Positions 1-8,511 are shown, numbered from the stretch's first letter. The stretch: 64,000 nucleotides of DNA from Alteromonas sp. a30 (GCF_026788005.1 NZ_JABEPE010000009.1:62001-126000); one strand, 5' to 3'. Translations and numbers: made by a program. Notes: generated from the sequence alone by a model not told the origin.

Positions 1-604
1 CTGAAAATGCAAAGGCATCTTGTGGATCTTGAGTAGCAAGCACTGCCGCAATGTTTCCAGACTTAAGAACATTTCGTATTTTTTGGATTAGCTTAAGACG
101 CTCGTTTGCGTTAACCCGAGAGAAAATGTCTTCTAGTAGTACAACGCTCGGTTCCGTCGCTAACGCTCGTGCAAAAGCAACGAGAACCTTTTGTTCCGCA
201 GACAAGGCGTTAATGTGACTCAATTTGTGTGCATCTAGCATTAGTTCGGTCAATATATCCGCTATTTTGCGAGTTTTATCCTTGGCGTTATTTGTCGACA
301 ATCCAAAAGCAATATTTTGTTCTACCGTTAAATGAGGAAACAGAGCCAAATCCGAGAACACGACTCCCATTCCTCGTTGATGAGGCTTAACTTGATTACC
401 TTGGGCTGCAACTACTTGCCCTTCGATAATGATCTGGCCTGAGTTAATAGAACTGAATCCTGAAATTGCTTCAATAATGGCCTGTTTGCTGGCGATGTCC
501 TCACCTAGCAAGCTCACCATCACTCCTGAATTGACGTTGAAACTCAAATCATCGATAAAGGTGTTGTCGCTTAGTTGAAGAGTCACATTATCCAGACGTA
601 GCAT
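1..604 (-). CDS. Degenerate ABC transporter ATP-binding protein (FbpC/PotA-like), partial
   Basis: Incomplete: the gene runs off the left edge, leaving about 201 N-terminal residues. By family it should be the ATPase of an FbpC/AfuC-type iron or a related importer. The fold is recognisable (FPHLTVEQNIAFGL, FARALATEPSVVLL, a matching C-terminal stretch), but almost every catalytic motif is changed. Walker A reads GEDIASKQ instead of GxxGxGK[ST]; the Q-loop glutamine is Ser (VVFSDLALFPH); the signature LSGGQ is LSAEQ; Walker B LLLDEP is VLLEDI; the D-loop aspartate is Asn (FSRVN); the H-loop His is Gln (ATQDPQDA). The frame is open throughout, so this does not look like random decay. ATG at 604 overlaps the TAA of the upstream permease by one base (TAATG), implying translational coupling. 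It is probably unable to hydrolyse ATP normally; function unknown. Confidence 0.8.
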   Translation of the reverse strand, partial: MLRLDNVTLQLSDNTFIDDLSFNVNSGVMVSLLGEDIASKQAIIEAISGFSSINSGQIIIEGQVVAAQGNQVKPHQRGMGVVFSDLALFPHLTVEQNIAFGLSTNNAKDKTRKIADILTELMLDAHKLSHINALSAEQKVLVAFARALATEPSVVLLEDIFSRVNANERLKLIQKIRNVLKSGNIAAVLATQDPQDAFAFS

Positions 605-2064
605 TATCGCACTCCTTGCTTTCGCGTATTCCATATTAAAAATAGAACGGGAATACTCCCTATTATCACCATGCTCATTGCACTTAAATATACCCAATCC
701 GAATGACCTATTGACGCGAATGCAACCGGCAAGTCACGAACCAATACCAGCAGAATCATCAATATGACTATCCCATTTTCTTTTTTGAACATCTTCGCTA
801 AAAGTGTGCTGATCAACTGAATATATTGAGGGTTCCCATGGTGGGTTAGCACTCTAAGCTGAGAGACTTCTAGCTGTTCAAGCATGATAAAAACGACGTA
901 TGTAATGATACCGACATAATGAAGGCAGTAAGCTAAAAGGAAGGCCGACAACACATCCCCCTCCCAGTAAGCAAGCAAGATTATTGTTCCCACAGCCACC
1001 GCAATAAATGGGAGAACCCTGCTCACTTTACCTACTACTGTGGTTAAACGTACTAAACGCGCTTTCGACTTCCTCACCACAAGGCTCGCCAATGTCACCA
1101 ATACAACAACCGATGCAACAACCAGAACAAGCGCGAGATTACTCCACAATTCGAAAATAGACCTAGCGTTGGAGTACTCCCATTTTATTTTCGCCCCCCA
1201 AAGAAGCAGTTGTGAAATTGGAATAATGAACCCCATGATAAGTAAGGAAGCAAAGAAAGCGGTAACTAAACCCCCCTTAGTTTTACTCAAAATTTCTCTA
1301 GAAATTGGTATAGATTCTTCACCTGACGGGCAATATCGGTCTTTTTTTAACAAATAATTTACAAAGGGCAAAAATAAAACCACAAAAAGTACAAGGAGGA
1401 ACACGAGTGAAGAAACGCCTAACACGATGTTTTTATTGTCTAGCGCTTGAAAAGTACCCATTGCCAATGTTTCAACAGATAAAAAAGAAACCACTCCTAT
1501 ATCAAATACGCTAACTGACATCACCAACAAGCCGGCTAACACAGTGAAAGGTAACGCCATAGGCAGTGCAATCTGAGTAAGATGAATCCAGCGGCTTACT
1601 CCCAAACTTATTGATGCTTTATGCAGATTGCCAGATTGAATCAGAAACGCATAACGAGCAAATAAGTATACGACTGGAAATAACGTCAGCGTAAATATGC
1701 TAATAGCTGTTAATAAAGGCGGAAAAGGTAAGAAGTCAACATGACCATTGGCTTTAACATATCCTGGGATTGTTAAAGGCAGTAACAAAGCCCACTGAAA
1801 GAAATCGCGAAATGGAAACTGGTATCTCACCATGTACCAAGCACTGCATGTTCCAATGATGATGCATCCGAAAAATACGCCTAAAAGCAGAATCAACGCG
1901 TTCCAAGAATACAGTATGAACGCATCTATTTGCGTTGTGCCTATGCTCTCCCATTCAGAGAAAACCCATACAGAGGTGAATGCAACCAATGGTAGCAGCA
2001 TCAATGCAGCGAATAATAAGGCAGAATATTTCCATTGGCTTATCAACAACACGGACTGGCTCAC
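604..2064 (-). CDS. FbpB/AfuB-like ABC transporter permease, divergent
   Basis: A 486-residue polytopic membrane protein with the two-half layout of iron(III)-type binding-protein-dependent permeases (FbpB, AfuB). About 11-12 hydrophobic segments are visible. The first EAA loop is still readable around residues 150-170 (KASISLGVSRWIHLTQIALP), followed by a segment resembling the family's DFGTV stretch (VFDIGVVSF). The second EAA loop is barely recognisable (VLTHHGNPQYIQL), though VRDLPVAFA resembles the LKELPATL that follows it in the family. Start is GTG at 2064; an in-frame TAA lies a few codons upstream and no good Shine-Dalgarno is visible. It is coupled to the degenerate ATPase downstream. 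No substrate-binding protein gene lies between it and the preceding operon, so a partner, if any, is outside the window. Substrate not assignable. Confidence 0.75.
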   Translation of the reverse strand: MSQSVLLISQWKYSALLFAALMLLPLVAFTSVWVFSEWESIGTTQIDAFILYSWNALILLLGVFFGCIIIGTCSAWYMVRYQFPFRDFFQWALLLPLTIPGYVKANGHVDFLPFPPLLTAISIFTLTLFPVVYLFARYAFLIQSGNLHKASISLGVSRWIHLTQIALPMALPFTVLAGLLVMSVSVFDIGVVSFLSVETLAMGTFQALDNKNIVLGVSSLVFLLVLFVVLFLPFVNYLLKKDRYCPSGEESIPISREILSKTKGGLVTAFFASLLIMGFIIPISQLLLWGAKIKWEYSNARSIFELWSNLALVLVVASVVVLVTLASLVVRKSKARLVRLTTVVGKVSRVLPFIAVAVGTIILLAYWEGDVLSAFLLAYCLHYVGIITYVVFIMLEQLEVSQLRVLTHHGNPQYIQLISTLLAKMFKKENGIVILMILLVLVRDLPVAFASIGHSDWVYLSAMSMVIIGSIPVLFLIWNTRKQGVR

Positions 2065-2289
2065 TTTGGTTATCTGAAATTAAATATTGACGCGGTTTAC
2101 TGCCAGTTCGCGCTTTAGGGCTCAGGCTTATTTAAACACAATTAGCAATGGAGAAATGTGTTATCACTGACACCCGAAGAGAGCATTATAATACACATTC
2201 AGGTTAAATTTCCTCACAAATATGTCAGTAAAATTAAGGAAATATCAACCGTATAATGCTGATGAAAGGATCAGTAGGTGGGTTAAGGG

Positions 2290-2318
2290 GCGCTGGAAAG
2301 AACGAATCATGCCAGCGC
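2290..2318. terminator. Inverted repeat downstream of hsbR-like gene
   Basis: Seven-base perfect stem GCGCTGG/CCAGCGC with a 15-base loop, just past the stop of the REC-PP2C-HATPase gene. No clear U-tract follows on the minus strand, so it is only a possible terminator or mRNA end structure. Confidence 0.35.
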
Positions 2319-2346
2319 ATACAACAAGAATAGGAAAACTAAATGA

Positions 2347-3993
2347 TTAGATGGCTATAATCACATGGGCACGTGTGCCATTTTCTGAGTACGTATATTC
2401 GTCTGTTAATTCATTAACTAAGCCTATACCTCTGCCGTGATGTTGGTCGGTGTCGGTGCTAGAAGCAACATCACTTAAATCGAACCCTTTCCCGGAATCT
2501 TTAACTTCCAATAAGAAACGATTCGGTTCAATTTCATATTTAAGTCGAATCTGAATATGCCCTTCTCGAAGTGACTCAACACGCTCCATACGCATATCAA
2601 AGTAATCCATAAAGCCTTCAGGCGTGTTTTTAAGATGAGATTCCAACCCTAAAATGCCATGCTCTAGAGCATTATTATATAACTCGCTTAGCACGGTAAA
2701 TAACGTTGAGCGCACGCCGCTAAAAGCGGGATTTCCACTCAAAATAGTAATAATTTCAGAAACCGGATCTGATTCTCTGATCTGCTCAGCGTCCAAATCC
2801 AGTACCAGTTCAAAAGGAATAACTGGCTTTTTATGTAGTTTTTTCTCAAAACCTAACGATTGGCACGTATAACTTACAAAAGAAATGTCATCACTTTGTA
2901 CATCAGAGGAATCATATCCTGCAAGGCGCGCGGCTAACTCCGCGACGGGGGCTTTGGGTTGTTCAACAATCCATTCTTCGAACCCTTCTTCCCCTAACAT
3001 TTCACCCGCTTCGTTGTGAGCTTCAATTACGCCATCGGTGAACCCAATAAAACGATCACCAAGCTCTGCATCATAACGTTCGGATAGCGATTCAAAATCA
3101 CTCATTTCTAGAATGCCCAATGCCATATGTTGAGATTTGAAACGCTTTTTCACTCTTCCATATGGATCGACCAGTAAAAAGTTCGGTAATCCACCATTCC
3201 ACACATCCAGTAAACGACCGTTGTCCGAAACCTCAATAATAGCAGCCGCAAAAAACATGTCTGCTGGTAGAAAGTCTAAAAGGGTTTTATTAAAAATACT
3301 GGCCATTTCTGATACGGTGAGCCCCTTTTTGGACACACTCTGAAATGCTTTGGATATAGGAATTGCTCCAATAGCGGACGCCAATCCATGCCCCGTGAAA
3401 TCACCGAGCACGATATATAAGCCACCATTTGGGCTACGCTCGATTAGCAATAAATCACCATTGAAACGGCTTGCTGGTGCAAGCTGATAGTCAATATATT
3501 GTGTTAAGTCTTCATCAAGAGTTAACACATTTTTGAAAATATGCTCGACGATAGCATGCTCACGCTTGATGTTATTTTGATGATAAAGCAGTTCTATATT
3601 TTGCTCATAAATGTCGCTGGCCATTTTGCGGGTTCGGGCATGAGCACTGATTTTTGCAGACAAGATAACTTTATTAAACGGCTTTGAAACGAAGTCATCA
3701 CCACCCGCATCCAGACAGCGAGCCAGACTACTTTCATCATCCAGCGACGTAATAAATATAATAGGGAGGTACTGATCTTCAGATTGCCCTTTCACGGTTC
3801 TGGCAACTTCTAACCCATCAACATCGGGCATGACCACATCAAGCAAGATTAAATCAGGATCGACATCTGGGAACATCTCTATCGCTTGTGCTCCCCCTTC
3901 CGCTTCATAAATCTCGGTGAAGCCTTCTTCTTCAAGCATGTGACGAAGTAGGAAACGATTAATTGATTCATCATCAACAATTAGAATTCGCAT
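2347..3993 (-). CDS. Response regulator with PP2C phosphatase and HATPase domains (HsbR-like)
   Basis: A 548-residue cytosolic regulator with three modules. The receiver (about 1-125) has D7/D8, phosphoacceptor D52 (LLDVVMP) and K104 (SKPF). The PP2C/SpoIIE-type Ser phosphatase (about 165-375) keeps its acidic metal ligands: D180, D198 in GDFTGHG, D320 in FTDG, D368/D369 in SDDIS. The C-terminal GHKL HATPase/anti-sigma kinase-like domain (about 400-548) has the N-box NNALEHG, the G1 box DSGKGFD and the G2 box GRGIGL. This order matches Pseudomonas HsbR, which switches between phosphatase and kinase action on the STAS protein HsbA to bias biofilm versus motility programmes. The STAS gene lies directly upstream on the same strand. 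All motifs look intact, so both activities are plausible; the downstream sigma or anti-sigma target is not visible here. Confidence 0.88.
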   Translation of the reverse strand: MRILIVDDESINRFLLRHMLEEEGFTEIYEAEGGAQAIEMFPDVDPDLILLDVVMPDVDGLEVARTVKGQSEDQYLPIIFITSLDDESSLARCLDAGGDDFVSKPFNKVILSAKISAHARTRKMASDIYEQNIELLYHQNNIKREHAIVEHIFKNVLTLDEDLTQYIDYQLAPASRFNGDLLLIERSPNGGLYIVLGDFTGHGLASAIGAIPISKAFQSVSKKGLTVSEMASIFNKTLLDFLPADMFFAAAIIEVSDNGRLLDVWNGGLPNFLLVDPYGRVKKRFKSQHMALGILEMSDFESLSERYDAELGDRFIGFTDGVIEAHNEAGEMLGEEGFEEWIVEQPKAPVAELAARLAGYDSSDVQSDDISFVSYTCQSLGFEKKLHKKPVIPFELVLDLDAEQIRESDPVSEIITILSGNPAFSGVRSTLFTVLSELYNNALEHGILGLESHLKNTPEGFMDYFDMRMERVESLREGHIQIRLKYEIEPNRFLLEVKDSGKGFDLSDVASSTDTDQHHGRGIGLVNELTDEYTYSENGTRAHVIIAI

Positions 3994-4163
3994 GTAATAC
4001 GGGACCTAGTTGGGCATGAAAATCACGTTAAGCACCTAACTACTTGGAAGGCTTAACAACATAGGACAACGAACGATGCCACCAGTTACTGGCATCTTGC
4101 ACTAATTTTGGGGGAATTTAAACACCCCAAAGGTATCCTTTTTAAAACATGGCTTTGTCCGAC

Positions 4164-4481
4164 TTAACTCTCGGCCTCGATTATCTCAAATTTTTTGTCG
4201 AAGCGAGAAATCTCAAAAATCTTTGCCACCTTAGACCCCACATTACAGATAGTAAAGGAAGACACTTGCCCTTCCATACTCTTATGCATGTTCAGCAACA
4301 AACCAAGCGCAGAACTATCTATGTACTGTGTTTTTTCCATGTCTATAGTGATTTTTTTAATTTCACTTGTACCTTCACTGTACGCGTCTCGAAATTCATT
4401 GACCATATTAAAATTAAATGTCTTATCCAGAGCAATGATTAGCTGCACACCATCCTCTGAAAAATATCTAGAAAGCCCCAT
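4164..4481 (-). CDS. STAS-domain anti-sigma factor antagonist (HsbA-like)
   Basis: A 105-residue single STAS domain. The phosphoacceptor loop reads YIDSSALGLLL, with Ser at residue 56, the position phosphorylated in Pseudomonas HsbA. It is the natural substrate of the downstream kinase/phosphatase protein, 170 bases away on the same strand, giving a partner-switching pair. Length and start fit the family (MGLSRYFSEDG). In family members the phosphorylation state decides whether the antagonist binds an anti-sigma factor or a diguanylate cyclase. Which partner is used here cannot be told from the window; no anti-sigma factor gene is adjacent. Confidence 0.85.
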   Translation of the reverse strand: MGLSRYFSEDGVQLIIALDKTFNFNMVNEFRDAYSEGTSEIKKITIDMEKTQYIDSSALGLLLNMHKSMEGQVSSFTICNVGSKVAKIFEISRFDKKFEIIEAES

Positions 4482-4672
4482 AAATATTTCCTAAATTAAG
4501 TAAGCCAGCGAGTTACGTTTTGTACCACATTAAAAGCAACGTGCATAAAAGGACTCACATACTATACATTTTCGACTAAAATTATCGTGTATCGATAAAT
4601 CTAAACGTATATATCATGTTTGTTTTTTCATAGAATCTGAGTCAAATAGCAAGTAGACAATAGTATAGTAGA

Positions 4673-4996
4673 ATGCAAAACAATCCCTTGGTATACAGTA
4701 CCGAATCTGGACGGGTTAGCCCCGACGAAAGTCAACATCAACCCTCACCAAAAGGTGATGGTATCGTTCGAATAAGAAGGGAAACGAAAGGACGTAAAGG
4801 CAAGGGGGTCACAACGATTACCGGCTTAAGCTTACCCGATCCTGACCTTAAGAAACTCGCTAAAGACCTGAAAAAGCTGTGTGGCACTGGAGGCGCAGTG
4901 AAAGACGGCGTCATCGAGATACAAGGTGACAACAGGGAAAAGATAAAAGAAAAGCTCGAGAAACAAGGTCTTAGCGTAAAATTGGCTGGAGGCTAA
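4673..4996 (+). CDS. yciH: YciH, SUI1/eIF1-like translation factor
   Basis: A 107-residue protein with a C-terminal SUI1 (eIF1) domain (about 30-105): IRRETKGRKGKGVTTITGL, then LKKLAKDLKKLCGTGGAVKDG and a basic, charged C-terminus. YciH proteins bind the 30S subunit and have been proposed to affect start-codon fidelity and stress-time translation. The N-terminal 30 residues are polar and poorly conserved, normal for the family. It reads divergently from the STAS/HsbR-like pair and sits 24 bases before the double-receiver gene, so the two may be co-transcribed. Confidence 0.93.
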   Translation: MQNNPLVYSTESGRVSPDESQHQPSPKGDGIVRIRRETKGRKGKGVTTITGLSLPDPDLKKLAKDLKKLCGTGGAVKDGVIEIQGDNREKIKEKLEKQGLSVKLAGG

Positions 4997-5020
4997 AAGC
5001 CTCTCTTAACTGGAAGAAAA

Positions 5021-5821
5021 ATGGAAAACGTAACGCTTTCTGATTTACACATTTTATTAGTTGAACCTTCAGACACGCAAAGAAAGATAATCACGTCTTT
5101 GCTAATTAAAGAGCAAGTTGGCGAAATTGACGCCGTTTCGACTGTCGCGGAAGCCAAAACTGCTTTACGTTCTCATGGTGCAGATTTAGTCGTCAGCGCG
5201 ATGTATTTTGAAGATGGCACAGCATTAGAACTGTTACAAGATATTAAAAATGCGTCAGAGCTTCAATCAACTCCCTTCATGCTAGTGTCGAGCGAAACTC
5301 GTGTATCACGCCTAGAAGAGTTCAAACAAGCAGGCATTGCTGCTATTTTGCCTAAACCTTTTCAACCGGCTCACCTGCATCGAGCGTTAAAAACCTCTTT
5401 AGACTTAATTAACGAAGAAGAAGTAGAACTCGACTTATTTGATATTAAATCAGTTCGTGTTTTGGTCGTTGATGACAGCCGCCTTGCTCGTAACCATATT
5501 CGCCGAGTATTAGAAAATATGGGCCTGCAAAGTATTAAAGAAGCAGAAAACGGTGCAATGGCCCTGACTTTGCTGAAGGATGAAGAGTTTGATTTAGTTG
5601 TTACCGATTACAATATGCCCGAAATGGATGGAAGAGAACTTTCAGAATTTATTCGCTTCAATCCTAATACCGCTCACATTCCTATCATCATGGTCACGTC
5701 GGAAGCTGCTGACAGTGCGAAAATGAGCAACATCCAACAAACTGGCGTTAACGCTCTATGTGATAAGCCTTTTGAACCCCAAGAAGTACGTCGCATGCTT
5801 ATGGCACTGTTGAGCGAGTAG
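5021..5821 (+). CDS. Double receiver-domain protein (pseudo-REC plus active REC)
   Basis: A 266-residue protein made of two CheY-like receiver domains and no output domain. The second (about 145-266) is canonical: D151/D152, phosphoacceptor D196 (VVTDYNMPEMDG) and K249 (CDKPF). The first (about 9-130) keeps the fold and K112 (PKPF) but has Ser59 where the phosphoacceptor Asp should be (LVVSAMYFEDG), and the acidic pair is reduced to E15 with D18. The first domain is therefore probably a phosphorylation-independent pseudo-receiver. With no DNA-binding or enzymatic domain, it must act by protein interaction. It lies 24 bases after yciH and near the HsbA/HsbR-like pair, but a functional link is only inferred. 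Confidence 0.88.
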   Translation: MENVTLSDLHILLVEPSDTQRKIITSLLIKEQVGEIDAVSTVAEAKTALRSHGADLVVSAMYFEDGTALELLQDIKNASELQSTPFMLVSSETRVSRLEEFKQAGIAAILPKPFQPAHLHRALKTSLDLINEEEVELDLFDIKSVRVLVVDDSRLARNHIRRVLENMGLQSIKEAENGAMALTLLKDEEFDLVVTDYNMPEMDGRELSEFIRFNPNTAHIPIIMVTSEAADSAKMSNIQQTGVNALCDKPFEPQEVRRMLMALLSE

Positions 5822-5850
5822 TACCACAAAAGGCTTCTTGTGCTTGTTAA

Positions 5851-5889
5851 AAAACGACGGTTGTTGAAAACAACGCCGTCGTTTTTTTA
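5851..5889 (+). terminator. Rho-independent terminator after double-REC gene
   Basis: Strong hairpin with arms AACGACGG and CCGTCGTT, an inner TGTT/ACAA extension and a GAAA loop, followed by seven T residues on the + strand. Confidence 0.9.
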
Positions 5890-5996
5890 ATAAATCATCC
5901 CCCGCCGCAATCTCACCTAACACATTGCACATGTTCAAATTTTGATTTAGTTTGACTACCTAACTTGGATTGATTGCGGTGCTTATGGAGTAGTTT

Positions 5997-8369
5997 ATGC
6001 TGGTAACAAAAATTATAAAACGCACATTCATCTCACTTATATTGCTGTTAATAATAGTCGCTACCTTCGGCTATGTTTGGTTATCAAGTAGCAAGCCCAT
6101 ATTGGAAGGCAAACTTCCTTTAAACGGAATTTCTCAGGCCGTATCGATTTCCCGAGATGCACAAGGTATCCCACTGATTGAAGCTAAAAGTCGCACAGAT
6201 GCAGCCGCAGCACTGGGCTTTTTACATGGTCAAGAACGCTTTTTTCAGATGGATCTACAACGCCGTAACTCTGCCGGTGAGCTGTCCGCTCTATTTGGCA
6301 AGGCAGCGCTCAAGCGAGATAAGCAAATCCGTCTTCATCAATTCAGGAAACGTGCTCAAGAAGCGATTAAACGTGCTCCTGAACAACATCAAGCAATTTA
6401 TCAAGCTTATACAGACGGCGTAAATCAGGGGCTACAGCAATTAGGTAACGTCCCTTTCGAGTATAATTTACTCGGAGCAACACCACGCCTTTGGCAACCC
6501 GAAGATACATTACTCACAGTGTTTAGCATGTACTTGGATTTACAAGAGCACAATGGCATTGGTGAACGCTCTATATCCTTGTTAAAGCAGCACTTGCCCG
6601 ATGATCTTTTTGCGTTTTTACGCCCCAATGGCGGCCAATGGGATGCGCCTATTGACGGCACAATCGGCTCAATGTCGCCAATTCCTTCAAGCACTTGGCC
6701 GTTAGATGAAAACGCCACTCTTGCATATCAAGCACTAAATGACATGGAACCTGAAGACCTTATGCCCGGCAGCAACAATTGGGCCGTTGCAGGCGCACTC
6801 ACACCTTATCAAAGTGGGATGTTAGCCGACGATATGCACTTAGGGATCCGAGTCCCCATTCTTTGGTATCGCGCTCATATAAAGTGGCAAGAAAAGGGAA
6901 AATCACACCAAGTTGTTGGTGTGACGTTACCCGGAGCGCCAATTTTAGTGGTTGGCAGTAATACTCACGTTGCATGGGGATATACCAACAGTTATGGAGA
7001 TTGGTCCGACGTTATTCGCCTAAAAACAAACCCTGAGCAAACACAATACTTAACCCCTGAGGGATATAAAAATTTTACCGTTAGTACAGAAACCATCCAA
7101 ATTGCTGATGCGACTCCCGAAAAACTCACCATCCGTTCCACAATTTGGGGCCCAGTTATTGCCGAGGAAGCGGATGGTAACTTGCTAGCCTATCGCTGGG
7201 TTGCTCATGATGAAACCGCGGCAAACCTTAACTTTTTAGCGCTAGAAAAAGCCGAAAGTGTTGAACAAGCTTTTGCACTTGCTCCCTCTCTTGGAATGCC
7301 CGCCCAAAATATGGTGGCTGCCGATAAGCACGGCAATGTTGGTTGGACCATCACCAATAGTATTCCGGTGCGTAATGGTTACGATGGTCGTTATATTTCT
7401 GATTGGAGCGATGGCTCACAATATTGGCAAGGTAAGTTATCCACCGATGATTACCCCAAAATCATCAACCCCGAACATGACCGAATTTGGACCGCTAACT
7501 CTCGCGTAGTCGGTGGCGACATGTACCAAAAGATTGGCGATGGCGGTTATGCTTTAGGTGCGAGAGCTAAACAAATTCGTGATGCACTGTTCGCTAAGTC
7601 GCATTTTACAGAAAAAGATCTACTGCAAATTCAACTTGATGCTCGCGCTATTTTTCTATCTCGATGGCACAAGCTCATGCTTGAGCACATTGTACCTAAA
7701 TCACAACATCCAGAAAAAAAGCAAATTCTAAAAGAGCTGAATACTTGGAGTTACTCCGCTAATAAAGACGATCTCGGTTACTTGCTTGTTCGCCAATTCC
7801 GATTAAAGCTGAAAGACTTAATGTTCAATCACCTTGTAAAGCAATTAAAAGCGAAGGATGAAAGTTTCCAATTTAAATCGACTCAGCGCTATGTAGATAA
7901 CGCTCTGTATTTACTGGCTACAAAGCAACCTGAGCATCTCCTGCCACCTAATTTTGCATCTTGGGATGCATTATTAGAACAAGCACTAACGGACTCTCTT
8001 GCCGAGCTTGATCATGAGTTTGGTGACTGGAAGCAACTGACTTGGGGAGAGTTCAATAGCGTTGCCATCAAACACCCACTTAGCCAATTTGTTCCCTTTC
8101 TTGGTCTCTTGACCGATATGGAACGTCAACCTCAATCAGGCGATACCTTTATGCCTAGAGTTAGTGGACGCGCATTTGGCGCCTCCCAACGAATTGTTGT
8201 TGCTCCAGGGCATGAAGAAAATGCCATATTGCATATGCCGACAAGCCAAGCCGCCCACCCTTTATCCCCCTATTTTGGTGCGGGGCACAATGATTGGCTT
8301 AATGGAACCCCAACACCTTTACTTCCGGGTAAAGGGCGCTATGAACTCACTCTTATGCCAAATCAATAA
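5997..8369 (+). CDS. Penicillin amidase (Ntn hydrolase) family acylase
   Basis: A 790-residue S45-family N-terminal nucleophile hydrolase, the family of penicillin G acylase, cephalosporin acylases and PvdQ/QuiP AHL acylases. One hydrophobic segment at residues 10-30 (LILLLIIVATFGYVWL) is a signal or anchor placing it in the periplasm. The alpha-chain region carries the typical GIPLIEAKSRTDAAAALGFLHGQERFFQMD-type start (about 55-90). The autoprocessing site is GSNNWAV, with Ser259 as the expected nucleophile after cleavage of Gly-Ser. The beta-chain motifs GVTLPGAP, VAWGYTNSYGD and NMVAADKHGNVGW follow. The C-terminal region ends without a membrane segment. Substrate cannot be predicted from sequence; amide antibiotics, acyl-homoserine lactones or peptides are possible. 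It stands alone, with its own terminator downstream. Confidence 0.9.
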   Translation: MLVTKIIKRTFISLILLLIIVATFGYVWLSSSKPILEGKLPLNGISQAVSISRDAQGIPLIEAKSRTDAAAALGFLHGQERFFQMDLQRRNSAGELSALFGKAALKRDKQIRLHQFRKRAQEAIKRAPEQHQAIYQAYTDGVNQGLQQLGNVPFEYNLLGATPRLWQPEDTLLTVFSMYLDLQEHNGIGERSISLLKQHLPDDLFAFLRPNGGQWDAPIDGTIGSMSPIPSSTWPLDENATLAYQALNDMEPEDLMPGSNNWAVAGALTPYQSGMLADDMHLGIRVPILWYRAHIKWQEKGKSHQVVGVTLPGAPILVVGSNTHVAWGYTNSYGDWSDVIRLKTNPEQTQYLTPEGYKNFTVSTETIQIADATPEKLTIRSTIWGPVIAEEADGNLLAYRWVAHDETAANLNFLALEKAESVEQAFALAPSLGMPAQNMVAADKHGNVGWTITNSIPVRNGYDGRYISDWSDGSQYWQGKLSTDDYPKIINPEHDRIWTANSRVVGGDMYQKIGDGGYALGARAKQIRDALFAKSHFTEKDLLQIQLDARAIFLSRWHKLMLEHIVPKSQHPEKKQILKELNTWSYSANKDDLGYLLVRQFRLKLKDLMFNHLVKQLKAKDESFQFKSTQRYVDNALYLLATKQPEHLLPPNFASWDALLEQALTDSLAELDHEFGDWKQLTWGEFNSVAIKHPLSQFVPFLGLLTDMERQPQSGDTFMPRVSGRAFGASQRIVVAPGHEENAILHMPTSQAAHPLSPYFGAGHNDWLNGTPTPLLPGKGRYELTLMPNQ

Positions 8370-8382
8370 GCCAACACATGCA

Positions 8383-8428
8383 TTCGGGGCTGCCTTAGCC
8401 CCGAAAACTTTAGCCCCGAAAACTTTTT
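8383..8428 (+). terminator. Terminator with tandemly duplicated 3' arm
   Basis: Arm TTCGGGGC (8383-8390) pairs with GCCCCGAA in two adjacent copies of the 15-base unit TTAGCCCCGAAAACT (8395-8409 and 8410-8424). The second copy is followed by a T run. It lies between the acylase gene and the pheA promoter. Confidence 0.75.
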
Positions 8429-8429
8429 A

Positions 8430-8456
8430 TTGACAACTTTCCCATCAAATTATAAT
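8430..8456 (+). promoter_or_regulatory. Putative sigma-70 promoter of pheL-pheA
   Basis: Consensus -35 TTGACA (8430-8435) and consensus -10 TATAAT (8451-8456), separated by a short 15-base spacer. An alternative -10 TAATTT (8453-8458) would give 17. Transcription would begin about 8463-8467, practically on the leader ATG. Confidence 0.7.
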
Positions 8457-8466
8457 TTCTGGGGCT

Positions 8467-8511
8467 ATGAACAAATTCAACGCGCTTTTTCTATTTTTTA
8501 CCTCACCCTAA
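8467..8511 (+). CDS. pheL: pheA leader peptide
   Basis: A 14-codon open frame encoding MNKFNALFLFFTSP. Four of 14 codons are Phe (positions 4, 8, 10, 11), with stop TAA at 8509-8511. It ends just before the antiterminator strand of the attenuator, as in E. coli pheL. Its translation would sense charged tRNA-Phe: ribosome stalling at the Phe codons favours antitermination. Only GGGG two bases ahead of the ATG could serve as a ribosome site, and the promoter lies so close that the transcript may be almost leaderless. Confidence 0.88.
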   Translation: MNKFNALFLFFTSP

